Source of the DNA: Umbilicaria muhlenbergii
Taxonomy: Eukaryota; Ascomycota; Lecanoromycetes; Umbilicariales; Umbilicariaceae
DNA: 64,000 nt
Direction: 5' to 3'
Assembly: GCA_000611775.1 (NCBI GenBank)
Contig: KK106983.1
Coordinates: forward strand, 3,096,808 to 3,160,807
The notes beneath the pieces were generated by a model, which was not told where the DNA came from, made no database searches, and was given only the letters and a program-made list of their open reading frames with translations. Shown here in pieces: positions 1-11,372 of the stretch. Position numbers and translations under genes: made by a program. Numbering within the stretch: position 1 is the stretch's first letter; the number at the start of each line of letters is the position of its first letter.

Positions 1-3000
1 TCTTGTACAGCATGTCACTGAAGCAGTTGAAGTTAATCAAGACTTACCTTGAAAATCACTTGAAAAAAAGTTTCATAGTCCTTAATGATGCTCCTTACAT
101 GTCATCAGTTCTCTTTGCAAAGAAACTTGAAGAGGGGTGATGTTTTTATGTTGATTACTGAAAGCTTAATGTAATCATTAAGAAGGATAAGTACCCCTTG
201 TCTTTAATTGAAGAGACTTTAGCATGACTGATTAAAGTAAAGGTTTTTATCAAGCTGAATGTTAAGCAGGTGTTCTACTGAATACAGATGAAGAAGTTTA
301 TCAAGAATTTAATCACCTTTCAAATGAGGTACAGATTTTACAAATACAAGATTTTATTTTTCAGCCTTTGCAACAAACTCACCTCCTTTCAGAGGTATAT
401 TAATGATATCTTATTCAATTATCTGAATGATTTCTGCATGATTTATGTGAATGATATTTTGATCTACTTGAAGGATCTGTTGAAACATGATGCTCAAGTT
501 AAAAAAGTGCTTCAACATCTTAAGAAAGCAAGCCTACAAGTGAACATAAAGAAGAATGAGTTCAACATTCAATTTATCAAGTTTCTGAGCTTCATCATCA
601 GCACTGAAGATATTATAATGAACTCAGACAAAGTTTTTGTCATCAAAAACTGACTGTTATTAAAATCAGTCAAGGAAATTTAATCCTTCTTAAGATTCTG
701 CAACTTTTATTATTACTCATTAAAAAAATGAGGTTGAGTTGTACATCTGTTGACAAAGTTGACTGCAAAAGGGGCCTGACACCTCTTAGAAGAGCTGAAA
801 ATTCAAGTTTTTGAGAAGGTAAAAAAGCTGATGTTATCAGATGTTATTCAAGCTCATTACTCACCTTATTTGAAAACTTGAATGAAGACAGATGTCAGCA
901 GTGAAGTTGTTGCAAAAGTGCTCACTCAACAACAGAAAGATGATAAGTGAAAACCTGCAATTTACTTCTCAAAGACAATGTCACCTGAGGAAATGTGATA
1001 TGAGATTCATGACAGAGAGATGTTAGCAGTTGTTAAAGTCCTTCAAGAATGACATGACATGTTATTAAATCTACAAGCAGCTCCTTTTGTCACAATTACA
1101 GATCATCATGTTTTAAAGTACTTTATCATCAAGTGATTACTTAATTCATGACAAGCTAAATGAGCTGATATTGTGACAGACTACAACTTCAAGATTACTT
1201 ATTACTCAGAAACAGTCAACATTGTTGTTGATGCTCTGACAAGAAAACATGATGAGTTGATCACTCAGAAAGAAAAGAACATCACTGCATGAACACAGTT
1301 ATTTTTGAATTCTAATTACATAATAACTGCAATAGATGAGGGTTCAATGAATGTTGAAAGTGATTCACTGAATGAGACTGAACAGGTGAAAAATTCTTAT
1401 CAGCTGATGAATCAGATTCTGTAAGTTAATCACTTTCGTGAATCACTGAATCAGTGTCATCAGATGACAAGAAAGGAGGAACAAAGCTGAAAGTTTTAAG
1501 ATAATCTTTTTACATGATTTGAGAAGCTCATGATGCTGAATGTTGATGCTTTGCAGACTCATTTAATTAATGAAGCTCATTCAACACCTGTGATGATACA
1601 CTCAGGCAAGATTAAGATGACAAAGCTGTTGTCAGTTCAGTATTACTGATCAGGTCTGTCAAATGACTGTTCAGTTTTTATTTTAAACTGCTGAACATGT
1701 CATTAAATGCACATACTCTGAGACAAGACCTCAGGCCTACTTCACTCTTTATTAATTGAAGATAAGTGCTGACAGCATGTCTCATTCAACTTTAAATTCT
1801 TCTCACAGGACAAGAAAAGCTTTAATAATATATTTGTTGTTGTTGATCACTTTGAAAAAAGGGTCTTCTCACTGTCATGTCAAAAGACAGTTACAACAGC
1901 TCAAGTTGTGCAATTATATTATAAGTACATCTGAAGAATCTATGAAACATCTGAGACAACAATGTCAGACTGAGGGCCTCAGTTCATCTCAACATTCATG
2001 AATAAACTCTGTAAGCTTGTGAGGGTAAAGCAAAAGCTTTCAACAACATATCACTCACAGATGAACAGAAGCACTGAGGTACTGAATCAGTATATTAATC
2101 AACAGCTTCACCTCTTCATGAATCACTTTCAAAACAACTGATCAGACCTTTTATTAATAATGAATTTCACTCAAGTGGTTCTCACTCATGAGTTCACAGG
2201 CATGTCATTTTATGAGTTAAAGCTGAGACAGACTCCTCATCTACACTTTCATTAAAAAGAGTGAATGCAATCCTTAAACACTGTAAGGGAGCAATTGACA
2301 AGAGAAGAAGCTCAGACCTTCATTATTAAAACTCATGACATAATTAAATAAGCAAAGGAAAACCTGAAACAGGCTTAAAATAAGATGACAGATTAAGCAA
2401 ATAAGCATTGAAGAGAATTGAACTTCTTCATTAAAGACTGAGTTTATGTTACTTGAAAGGATTGAACCACTGAAAGACTTAACTTAAAGTTGAATCATTA
2501 AGCAGCAGGCCTTTATCAGATTCTCAGCATGAAAAATCACTTTTATGTTCTGAAGCTACTTGAACACATGAAGATGAACAACATCTTTCATGCTGATCAT
2601 TTAAGGAAAGCAGTGAATGATTTAATGTCAGATCAAATTCAGGACCTGAAGTCATCAACTGAAGTTAATAATCAGCTTGAGTATGCAGTGAAAAAAATTT
2701 TAACAAGTCAGATTCACAACAACATCCTGTAATATCAAGTGACTTGAGAGGGATATGATTCAGACTCAGAATGATATGATGTCATTAACTTTATAGAGTC
2801 ACCTCAAAAGGTAAAGAACTATCATGATGCTTATTTAAATAAAGCAGAGTCACTGAGGAGGCTACAAGTTTAATTAAATGCTTATAAATCAGGTAAAGAG
2901 CTGAACTCAATAAATGAAGACAACATGACAGTTAATAAAAAATTCAAGAGGCAGTCAAGATGAAAAATTTAAGATGAAAACTGAGAACAGTCCTCCTGTC

Positions 3001-3220
3001 TGAAGAGAGATGATGTTACAACATGATCAATTAACACTGATGAATATTAAACTACCTGATGTTAAATTAAATTGAGACTAGTGTGTCTTGACACTTTGAT
3101 ATTTATGTCATGACTGCACTCACAAGATTACTTTCTTCTTTGTACTTTTCTAGATTCAAATAACTCACCTCTTGCAACAGTTGTAAGCCTGCTTATGAAG
3201 TGAAATAATTAACTGTAACA
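1..3220 (+). mobile_element. Degraded Ty3/Gypsy chromovirus, 3' part (family A, copy 1)
   Basis: This is the 3' half of an LTR retrotransposon cut by the window start. Read on the plus strand through stops and frame changes, the order is reverse transcriptase (about 30-800), RNase H (about 830-1260), integrase (about 1430-2300), chromodomain-like tail (about 2590-2880), a purine-rich tract, then the 3' LTR. The longest clean frame (288-653) is the RT palm, in which the YVDD box reads YVND. RNase H shows the TDVS and KMSPEE-type segments. Pol order RT-RH-IN identifies Ty3/Gypsy, and the C-terminal chromodomain places it with chromoviruses. Stops are mostly TGA at expected Trp or Arg codons. 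It shares layout and clear similarity with the copy at 41.0-47.06 kb. It cannot make protein. Family call is firm; domain edges are approximate. Confidence 0.9.
3014..3220 (+). repeat. 3' LTR of family A copy 1
   Basis: This 207-base segment begins TGTTAC and ends TGTAACA, giving the short TGTTA/TAACA inverted termini of an LTR. It follows a purine-rich tract (3001-3013) that fits a polypurine tract. The segment aligns along its length with 46861-47061, which holds the same position behind the other family A copy. The shared 3' part contains a TTTCTAGATT-CAAATAACTC segment and the CTCTTGCAACAG motif. Boundaries come from the paired copies and termini. No target duplication could be tested because the 5' end lies outside the window. 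Confidence 0.8.
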
Positions 3221-4345
3221 GTTTCAGATGTATTACTTCATAATGATCACATGTTCTGATTAATAATAATGCTGATGAATAAGTTTCACTGTTCAGTTTA
3301 TGCCTGAATGTTCAGAAGACAGCTGATCATGTATTTTTTAAAAAAACTCAATCTGTAGGGATTCTGATACTCATAAAAAGTTATTTTTAAATAGAGCGTC
3401 ATTCACTACCTGACATTCATGAAGGTGAGTGTCATGTAGCTTAATGACATTCTTTGTTATGATTGAACAGTATTCACTGCATAATTCATTTGCTTTATTA
3501 ATTGTATGAACCTGCTTAAAAAGGCCTTCTTTCACTTCTCTGACTCAGATTTTCACACAGTCTGAAGTAAGAAGAGTCTGATAAATCAGGTTCTTATCCT
3601 CAGAGTTGAACATTCAAGTAAGAGCATTAGCTTTATCATTAATCTTGCTTGATCAGAAGATCATCTGAAAGTTGAACTTTAACAGAATGTTTAAATATCT
3701 GACTTGTCAACATGTCAACTTCTTATTCTTCATAAAGGTCTTCAAGGCCTGATGATCAGTGAAGACTTGTATGAGCAAATCAATGTATTCAAGTTCAAAA
3801 TGTCAGTGTTTGAAACAGTGAATAATGATCAGCAGTTCTTTATCATAGATGTGATGATTGCACTCTGCTGAAATCATGCTCTTGTTGTAGAATGTCATCA
3901 GGTGAAGAACTCCCTCATCATCATACTGAGAGAGGATTTCACTTATCATAAAATTAAAAACATCTGTCTTTAGTATGACCTGATAATTAAGGTCAAAATG
4001 CTTTAATATTAAAGTCTTCATCATGATCTGTTTGAGGTCCTGAAACATCTTAAAGCAGTCTTCAGTTCATGCAAAGAGGACCTTTTTCCTAATAAGAGTA
4101 ACAAGAGGTTTGATGATCTTAAAGAAGTCTCATATAAATTAATAATAAAAGTTAACAAAGCTTATGAAGCCTTGAACCTCTTCGAGGTTGATTGATTTAA
4201 CTCAGTTTATGACTGCTTTAATTTTTTAAGAATTCATACACAGTTCTTCTCCTGATATGATGACTTCTAGGAAGATGATCTCAGAGACATTAAATTTACA
4301 CTTTTTAATGTCAACTTGTAATGAAATACTGACTACAGCATTAGA
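3221..4345 (-). mobile_element. Degraded Ty3/Gypsy fragment (family D), RT/RNase H part
   Basis: On the minus strand the clean frame 4048-3803 (81 codons) reads as the RT/RNase H junction of a Ty3/Gypsy pol. It contains a TDVFNF segment, LSQYDDEGVLHLMTFYNKSM and AECNHHIYDKELL, which match the usual RNase H start. Sequence upstream (to about 4.34 kb) fits the RT thumb, and sequence downstream (to about 3.24 kb) is further decayed pol. The fragment abuts the 3' LTR of family A at 3220 and stops at the gene-island border. It runs opposite to family A and differs from it. Only part of pol remains and no LTR was found. Confidence 0.75.
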
Positions 4346-4529
4346 TAAAGCGGCCATTATATAATCTATTACAGTTGTAACATTGAATAACAAAATTGTG
4401 GTTGATTTTGTGTGACTGTTGTGCCTTCATGACTTGAGATTTTGACATGAAGCGTTTTCATATTACAGTCATAATGGGTGTGTGTACAGCTAAACGAAGC
4501 GTTTTCTGGCCTGTTTTTAGAATTACGCC

Positions 4530-4605
4530 CTCAGACCCTCCCCGGAAAACGCACGTAGTAAGCAGTTTTCGCTAAGCCACAGGCTAGCGAGGGGGGTGGT
4601 CTGAG
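4530..4605. repeat. Imperfect hairpin at island border
   Basis: CTCAGACC at 4530-4537 is the reverse complement of GGTCTGAG at 4598-4605. The pairing extends imperfectly inward through CCTCCCC against GGGGGGTGG. An inner pair, AAAAC near 4546 and GTTTTC near 4565, can also fold. The structure spans about 76 bases. It may be a relic of a small inverted-repeat element or a chance GC-rich hairpin; no second copy was seen in the window. Confidence 0.45.
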
Positions 4606-4673
4606 TGACTGAGGCAATCCGAGTGCCAAACCTCAGGCTCGCCACGGTACGAGGTACATGAATAACGACCTAG

Positions 4674-4727
4674 ATGTATAACTACTTCCATGTATACCTA
4701 CTTCCATGTATACCTACTTACATGTAA
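4674..4727. repeat. 16-base tandem repeat
   Basis: Three consecutive units of consensus ATGTATACCTACTTCC lie at 4674-4689, 4690-4705 and 4706-4721, with one or two substitutions each, followed by a partial unit. It sits at the border between the repeat block and the gene island. Function unknown. Confidence 0.8.
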
Positions 4728-5304
4728 GGTACTCTAGTGGTACCACTTTGCGCGCCTGCCTTACTCTATTGCTTCTTGCTCTTCCTCTTGCTCTTGCTTG
4801 GCACGAGCGCAGGCACTGAAGCACTGAATCACCCGAGAACTGGTCGAGGCAGGCCGTTGTCACTCCCAGTACGTTTCAGTCGTGCTGCGAATTCCTCATA
4901 CGCTTGTGCCTTGTTGCGCATGCACTTCGACTTTGGGCCTCCGAACTTAGAAGCCCCCCCCGGGCGGTGCCAGACTCCTATTCCCTGTCCCTGTCGCAAC
5001 TTGCAAAAAGCCTCAGGACGCCAGAACCGACCCGTCGTTGTCATCTCATCTCATCGCATCGCCCAGTTTCACTTTCACTACTCTTACTGTACTGACTGCT
5101 GTCTGCAATCGCATTACTGTCGCTGCCTCCTCGCGACGATATCTGGGTCGCCTTCCCTCCCTACCATCACTAAAATGGGTTTACCGTGAGCCCCCGTGTC
5201 CCCCTGCCTCGTCGCGCTTATAATGTGCGCTCGTCTGTTCGCTCACGTGTGCAGCTGCCTCATTATGCACTCCCAACGTCAGGCCCAGATCTTATGCTAA
5301 CCCT

Positions 5305-6645
5305 ATGCCGTTCAGAATGTTCCGTGAGCCCGATGCTCCCGATTCCAAGGTCGCCATCAAGACCGACCCTTCGGCTCATGCGCGATCTGCCATTCGTCGG
5401 CAGCGCACCGTCAGGTACAATCCTCACATTCATCACGATCACCCTTCCTCATCACGGTCGCGCGTGTACACCAGCCAATCTCGAGATCTCGATCGACGCT
5501 CCTTACTTCAGATCATACGCCGCGATCGCGCGACTCCACCAGCAAATGGCAACAATTCGGCCTCTGACCATGATGTAGAGGCCGAAGCAGATCTTGCGCA
5601 TGCGGAAGCAAGCAATCGAAGGCGGCTCGAGAGTGGCCGAGCCTTATTACGAGATGCTCTCAGCTTTGAGCGTCCAGGAGAACGCATGAGGATACCCGGC
5701 GACTCCACCCTGAGGTTCGATGTGGCTCCATCTCTCCCGCCCGTGCCGGATCCAAGAGACTACGCCGGCCAACGACCTGGGCGAGTTGAGTACTACGTTG
5801 ATCTCTCCAGGTTGGAAGATGGGACACGCGAATCTTCTGATGCACACGCAGCCGCACCCGCCCCTGGCGCTGCATCTCTCACTCCAAGGTTCGCACCTGC
5901 CTATCGCTTCGAAGAGTCATCTCTAAATCCACATCGCCTCCACCCGTCGAGTCACGCGCTTGATGACGCTAGCAGGCTGAGGGGGGGTGATCTGGATGAA
6001 TTGCCTCCGCTACGACGCATGGGAAACAGGAGCTTCCATGACACGTTCTATGAGCGCCACGATCCTAACTTACGCCACCCTGTGGACGGGCTTGGAGACC
6101 GGCGACGGAGCTTTAGCCCAGACGATGACACATGGGAGACTCTTCTCACCACCATTGCACCGGACGAACGTTTGCCAAGTGCTCACTCTTCGTTCACATC
6201 TGCTACGGCCTCCGCCTCCTCTCTCTCGTCCAACTCTGCGTCTTCGTCGGCCACCATCCTGACCGCACCGTCCTCCTCCTCCGCCGAATCCTTTGATGTT
6301 TACCCCACGATCTGTGACAATAGCGACTCCGAGGAGTCCGACGCCGGGGACGAGCATTACGCCATACTACGAACGTCACGGCGGGATGACCAGCGTCCCC
6401 GCGATCTTAGCAGGTATCCGGGCACTGCCCATAATAGAATTCGAGGGGCAGCAAGGCAAATCGATAATCACTCGGTACCCGCCAGGCGACAGGGAGATGG
6501 CGACGACGAACTTCGACAAATACATGCGATCCTTGATCAGTTACCCAGACGCGAGGATGTACCTGAAGAATGGTTGGCTGCAGCTGAACTGCCCCGGCTT
6601 TCTGGAGGGAGAGAAGACCGCGGCGTTGATAGGGAGAGACTTTGA
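5305..6645 (+). CDS. Unknown serine/arginine-rich, mostly disordered protein
   Basis: This single open frame of 446 codons shows no catalytic domain that I recognise. The start is followed after three codons by a second in-frame Met, so either may be used. The N-terminus is basic (an ARSAIRRQRTVR segment near residue 28). The middle is charged and proline-rich. A long serine run at about residues 300-325 follows a short ordered-looking DDTWETLLTTIAPDERLPS block, which looks like the most conserved element. An acidic NSDSEESDAGDEH stretch comes next, and the tail (HAILDQLPRREDVPEEWLAAAEL) could form a helix. I recall similar hypothetical proteins in filamentous ascomycetes but cannot give a function. 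CpG content and codon use fit the island. It is the gene nearest the left AT-rich block, about 1 kb from the border, and shows no mutation leakage. A small intron cannot be excluded. Confidence 0.8.
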   Translation: MPFRMFREPDAPDSKVAIKTDPSAHARSAIRRQRTVRYNPHIHHDHPSSSRSRVYTSQSRDLDRRSLLQIIRRDRATPPANGNNSASDHDVEAEADLAHAEASNRRRLESGRALLRDALSFERPGERMRIPGDSTLRFDVAPSLPPVPDPRDYAGQRPGRVEYYVDLSRLEDGTRESSDAHAAAPAPGAASLTPRFAPAYRFEESSLNPHRLHPSSHALDDASRLRGGDLDELPPLRRMGNRSFHDTFYERHDPNLRHPVDGLGDRRRSFSPDDDTWETLLTTIAPDERLPSAHSSFTSATASASSLSSNSASSSATILTAPSSSSAESFDVYPTICDNSDSEESDAGDEHYAILRTSRRDDQRPRDLSRYPGTAHNRIRGAARQIDNHSVPARRQGDGDDELRQIHAILDQLPRREDVPEEWLAAAELPRLSGGREDRGVDRERL

Positions 6646-7151
6646 ATTACTATTTTTGGGGGGCGTTGACAAGGACGGTACTATTGTGGTGTTTCTACAT
6701 CATCGCTACAGGCGTTCGGTTGTTGGGAAAGTCTTCCCGCATACCTGCGACGCAGCTGCGGTTGGAAGTGGACCGAGAATACCTTTTTGATTTGGATAGA
6801 AGAGAGATTCCATTCTTTAAGCAGCAGCACCAGGTTTTGCAGTGCAGCGCCGGGCTTAATGGCCTTCTCAGTACTCGTTGGTGTTTGATCAAGACTGGCT
6901 AAAGAGCATCTGCGGTCCACTGGAAGCCTTGTACAAGCGCAAAGTTTGTTCGCTCGGTCCGGCCAGGTCGCTGTTGTTGTGGTGGGCTCGAATTCCATGC
7001 GACACTCTACAGAATCAATATAGGCCTTCTCATGCGCAAAGGGTGATCAAGGACTCCACGGTGCTCTCCAAGCATATTCTCTCGTGATTTTGGATATCTT
7101 TGCTGCACGCCCGGTCGCCCGCCTGCTTCCCAAGACCAGCCCCTTTCTCAC
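6646..7151. other. Intergenic, convergent 3' ends
   Basis: This gap lies between the plus-strand gene ending at 6645 and the minus-strand kinase ending at 7152. Short overlapping frames on both strands have no domain-like content. It most likely holds the two 3' untranslated regions; I see nothing else. Confidence 0.5.
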
Positions 7152-8028
7152 TCAGACAACACTTGTGCTCTCTCCCGATGTCTGTGCCGCCAAGCTCCAC
7201 GTCTCATCCTCCCGGCTCACCACCACTTCCTGCACTTCCAACCTCCCGTCGACAATTTCCTTGCCGTTCACCAAATCATTCTCCGTCACCCTCTTTTGCG
7301 CGTCCTTCTCGTCCTTGGCGATGCCGGCCTTGACGTGCCGGTTAACCAATCTCCGTCTCGCCGTGTCGAAGTCCACCTCCACAAACCACAACTCGTCCAT
7401 CAACTCGGCGGCCTCCTTCCATGGGCCCTGATTCAAGCTCAGATAGTTTCCCTCGAAGACAATCACCCGTGCCGTAGGTGGGATGTTGATGTCGTCCTGG
7501 ACGGGGTCTCTCACGGCGTGGTCGAAAGAAGGTGCGTATAGAGTTCTGGACTCTGGGAGGAGAGGCTCGCGCAGTTTCTGGACGAGAGTGAGGAAAGCGG
7601 AGCTATCAAAGGTGAAAGCCGCGCCGCGGCGGGCATGGGCGGTGGTGGGGTCGGGGAGGGCAGACAATTGCGCGCGGGAGAGATGGTAGCCGTCCATTGG
7701 GATGAATGCAGCAATGGGGATGGTTGTGCAGCCGGGAGAATGCGAGTCGTGAAGCGCATTGAGCCGCTTCGATATCAGGCTTGCAAGGGTGGTTTTGCCT
7801 GTTGGAACATGAAGCTTGATTCCCAATGAAGAGGACTGCGGCTATAACTGAAGGAGCGAGACGAGCTCACCTGAGCCCGGAATGCCCGATATAGCTATCA
7901 AGAGTCGCTGCGACGCGGGTGTCTGCTGATATTTATCTAGATAGTGCCGTAAGCGTTTTGTGACCAGCCCAGAACTACACATGCTCACCCCAAGTCTTCT
8001 TGACCAACTTGTCGACTTGTTCCTCCAT
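7152..8028 (-). CDS. YFH7-like P-loop kinase (phosphoribulokinase/uridine kinase family)
   Basis: A P-loop kinase of the uridine kinase/phosphoribulokinase superfamily, related to fungal Yfh7; its substrate is not settled for the family. Exons on the minus strand are 8028-7989, 7936-7871 and 7798-7152 (753 bases, 250 residues). The introns 7988-7937 (52 bases) and 7870-7799 (72 bases) both start GTGAGC and end AG. The Walker A motif GIPGSGKTTLA spans the second intron. Downstream are PMDGYHLSRAQL, a PSFDHAVRDP segment and VFEGNYLSLN, which match the nucleoside-binding and Walker B-like regions of the family. The start was chosen because MEEQVDKLVKKTW joined at the first splice gives the usual N-terminus before the P-loop; a longer unspliced frame runs into intron sequence. 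Likely cytosolic, with no targeting signal. Confidence 0.88.
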
Positions 8029-8796
8029 GTCAGTGACGACGGCATGGAACTCCAAAGCTGTCCCTGGGAGCAGGTTCCTGAGGATGTGAAGAAGCAACGA
8101 AAGTTGCCGTACTTGCCCCGCGTTGCCTTGGCGAAGCGAGAACCCTCTCACGACTCAAGCGTGTCAGCGTGTCAACGTGTCGTCGTCTTCCTCAAAAAAG
8201 GCATTATGTCCACACGCTCGCCGCAAGAGTGTGGCCATGTCAGTGTCGACGATAGGAGTCAGTAGCCAAGCCCCGAAGAACGTGGCGTAGAAGGAGCTAT
8301 ACCCTCGCAGAATCTGAGCTACTGCCGTGGGACTCGACAGAGATCATGGTGAAAAGTCAGAGAGGATAGAACTGTAATGTTTGCAATACAGTTTCTGCAT
8401 GAAAGGATGCGAACATGACGAGCGCATGACGAGTACAATGGATGACCATCTGTCTTACGGATGTCCAGACGGTAAAATGGTCAATCGAAGCTCAAGACTA
8501 AGAGGGAGGACATGAGAATATCGCAGAGCACAGCCCAGCAAGAAATGGATAATAAAAGAATGGTGACCGAGGATAAGTCGTGTTATGTTTAAATACTTCG
8601 TCAGGTTAGATATGTTCTCCTTGCCAGGTATTTGCCCTGCTACATCCTCATATTGAGGCGACTCTCGGAGTAAATGCAATAGCACCGAAGAGCAAAGCCG
8701 CAAAAAACGATTGGAGTGCTCCGCAAAGACACCAAAACCGCTCCTGTAGCATCTTTGTCAAGAGCATGGTCAAAACCTACATGCCGCACTGGATTT
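8029..8796. other. Intergenic, kinase upstream region
   Basis: This gap separates the start of the minus-strand kinase from the stop of the minus-strand ABC1-like gene. Frames in it are short and lack domains. It should contain the kinase promoter and the 3' untranslated region of the neighbour. No RNA gene was seen. Confidence 0.5.
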
Positions 8797-10611
8797 TCAG
8801 ATTGTGGTAGAAATACCCACCGCCCGTTTAAATGAGACATAGTACTCAAAAAGAGAGAGCTTCAGCTCCACCCTCATATATGAACCCCACGCGCTCATCA
8901 ACCGAAAGAAATTGCTCGGCCAAAGGATACTACCGCGCTGGCTGAGAATCTCCATTTGTTCCTGGAAGACGGTTCTGCTACAGTAACGCGCGAGGATCAT
9001 GAAGGTGCGGACAGGGCCTTGTCGAGTATGGAGATTCTCGTCCAGGCTACGGGCTACAGGCGATCAGCAGAGTGTTACGGACCTTGGGGTGGAACATACT
9101 CAGGTCATTGGTCTTTAGTATAAGGAGCATGATCCTCGGCACCCGACCTAGCAGTACAACTAACTGTTGCAACATACCCTCACCCAAAGCCCCCGAAATG
9201 TCTTCTTTCTCTTGATCTGATCTCGTGGAAACAACTGATTTCGTAAGAACTCTGTAATCTCGTCCTGTGATAGCACTGGCAAAAAGGGGGAATTGGTCCT
9301 CTGTGATGCCGGCAACTTCATAAGCGTACTTTCGCATTGCACTCTCATCTGCATCGAGGACAGCAAGCCAAAGCTTGGCGTAATCTCGTCGCAACTGCTT
9401 AGGGATATCCCTGTAGAGGCCGTGATCGTACAGGATGATATCAAAGTTCTGTCTGCGCCTGGCTGTATTCTTACGTACGGCTATGTTTCCCCCGTGAGGA
9501 TCGCAATGCAATGGCGCCCCGTCTCCAAAGATCATTTCGTTGAATATACGTGACAAAGCTGCCGACACTTCGTCGCGATCGATACCGTTGGAATCGATGT
9601 ATTCTAGATCATCCGGCCGGTGACCAGAAATGTACTCCATAACGAGTATGCGCTTTAGCCCCCACTTAACATCAGGTATAATAAGAGGTGTCTCATGAAT
9701 ATCTTTGAAGTACTCCTTCGCTCGCAAAGCGTTTCTTCCTTCAAGTGCGAAATCCAGCTCCTGCGGTAAGGAATACTCCATTTCGTTCGAAAGCCATTCT
9801 AGATCATATTCGGGGAAGAATCGTTTGAGGGTTGAAAAGGTAAGTCTAGTCAGCGCCAAATCTAGAGGTGCCCACTCTTGCAAGCTTGGATGCTGCACCT
9901 TAACAGCTACTTCCTGACCAGTGTCCTTTATTCTTGCACGATGGACTTGCGCAAGAGATGCCGAACCTAGAGGCTCTCTTTCAAACTCGCTGAATAGATT
10001 TGCTATTGGCTGTCCCGTGTCCTTGAGAAACATCTCCTCGATCGATTCGTAGGATGAGACAGGACACCTGTCTTGCAGAGGTATGAAGGTCGTTGTCCAC
10101 TCTTCCGGCAGGAGGTAATTCATACTGCTCAAGTGCTGGCCGAGTTTGATGAAAATAGAGCCATTCTTCTCAAGCACTTCAAGCGTCCGCTCAGCACAGC
10201 GTTTGTGACATGCCTTCAGGAGAGATGTCCGCTCTTCCACGTCTTCAGTCTTGTGATTTAGAGTTACCCGATAACTGGGGAGCGTCAGCCATTGTGTCAA
10301 GCACTCATCATCGCTGCGACCCACTCATTCATACACAATGCTAGCGTACTCAAGACACGCCCTGATCGTTGTACAGCGGCGTAGCGATGCTTGACATCAT
10401 CTGTAAAGGCCAGTGCTCCAGCGCCCACCGCGCCCCCAGTAGCCGCCAGTAAGATGGCATTCCTCCTACCAGTATTACCATATCTTCGCCGGTTAGCTCT
10501 TGTTGTATTCTCGGCGGCTCCGGATGAGGCGCCTCGTCGGTGTTGCAGGCACCTGCGACATGTCCATGGTGCTGCTTGGCGGCGAAGCGCGGCAAAACCC
10601 GTGGGCCTCAT
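8797..10611 (-). CDS. Mitochondrial ABC1/UbiB-family atypical kinase (Mcp2/ADCK1-like)
   Basis: An ABC1/UbiB atypical kinase-like protein of the mitochondrial inner membrane; the Mcp2/ADCK1 branch is linked to mitochondrial lipid and coenzyme Q balance. Exons are 10611-10325, 10274-9100 and 9053-8797 (1719 bases, 572 residues, close to yeast Mcp2). The introns 10324-10275 (50 bases) and 9099-9054 (46 bases) have GT-AG ends. The N-terminus is Arg-rich and lacks acids, followed by a hydrophobic AILLAATGGAVGAGALAF helix, fitting import and one membrane segment. Family motifs are visible: KLGQ (about residue 140), an alanine/serine loop GSASLAQVH, QELDF, HCDPHGGN (about residue 350) and DHG in place of the usual kinase DFG. 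The C-terminal exon (RYCSRTVFQEQMEIL onward) completes the family's tail. All key motifs are intact. Confidence 0.93.
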
Positions 10612-10969
10612 CTTCTCGTGGCTGTCATCGCCGCCGTGAAAGAAAATGAAGAGGATGGATGAAAAGACTCCAGATCATGTTCTCTTTCCACGTTTCGGAA
10701 GAGGCTGAAGTGGAGAAGGCAGGCAGTAAGGGACTTCAATGCGAAAACATTTTATGTGTTCACATGCGTTAAGAAAGATATCGATGTGGATGTCGCGCAT
10801 CGGCTCGTCCCGTCTACCCCTGCCTGATTGACAGGGCTGACAGCCTCCCTCGCCTCCTCAGCATGTTGACCCAACAGTGCCAACCATTGGAAGATGGTGG
10901 ATGACCACGTCTCAAGATGCCTCGAGGACTAAGGTATACACGTCTTCTTGACTTTCGACGTCAGACGTC
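10612..10969. other. Divergent promoter region
   Basis: This spacer lies between the minus-strand ABC1-like gene and the plus-strand small membrane protein. It probably contains both promoters. The 5' exon of the small gene may begin in it, since an ATG at 10917 followed by a GTATAC donor is an alternative. No repeat or RNA gene was seen. Confidence 0.45.
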
Positions 10970-11372
10970 ATGAAGAGCTTGAACATAAACGCAAGAGTAC
11001 TGAGTCTCAGCTATCCGTCACTGATTCTGAGCTAACATATGCGACGGGAAGACCATCGTTGCGCCAATCGCGGCACTCACTATGGCAAGCTTGCTATATG
11101 TGTATTCCAGAACCTCGATCAGGGCGGCCAAACGCAACGCGCAGAAGCATCGGGAAGCGGATGGTGGGCAGCTCAGCTGGCGCAACGAAAGCCTGCGAAG
11201 GCATGGCGCATTGGAGCGGCCAGTGAATCAAGAGCCAGTTCGGCAGCTGTTCACTGGGGCAAATGATAAGGTTACCAAGCTCACCAAGGTTGTGGGGACT
11301 GATGGGGCCAGGACAGAGGCGGAGGAAAGGCTGCTGGCGAAGAAAGCCAAGCGGAGGGATGGGGGTACTTAA
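10970..11372 (+). CDS. Small one-helix membrane protein, function unknown
   Basis: The secure part is 11052-11372, which reads TIVAPIAALTMASLLYVYSR, a single membrane helix followed at once by basic residues, then a charged soluble part with EADGGQLSWRNESLRRHG and a Lys/Arg-rich tail (ERLLAKKAKRRDGG). The acceptor before 11052 is supported by a GCTAAC branch-like site 20 bases upstream. For the 5' exon I propose 10970-10996 joined over a 55-base intron (10997-11051, GT-AG, phase 0), giving 115 residues; initiation at 11082 or a different first exon is possible. The arrangement of a short N-terminal helix and positively charged flank suggests a mitochondrial inner-membrane or ER protein, which is inference. 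I recall similar small fungal proteins of unknown role. Its neighbours are mitochondrial genes. Confidence 0.6.

Larger units (their letters stand above)
4346..5304. other. Island border and upstream region of the first gene
   Basis: Composition changes from AT-rich repeat to balanced GC with normal CpG between about 4345 and 4520. The stretch holds an imperfect hairpin at 4530-4605, a 16-base tandem repeat at 4674-4727, and a pyrimidine-rich tract before the ATG at 5305 that fits a 5' leader or promoter. Open frames in it (for example 4737-5189) have cysteine/proline-rich, low-complexity translations and no recognisable domain, so I do not call them genes. Confidence 0.55.

Noticed and set aside
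4737-5189. 150-codon plus frame with a signal-peptide-like start
   Set aside because: After the leucine run the translation is low-complexity, overlaps other frames equally long, and leads into the leader of the next gene. No domain or splice support.
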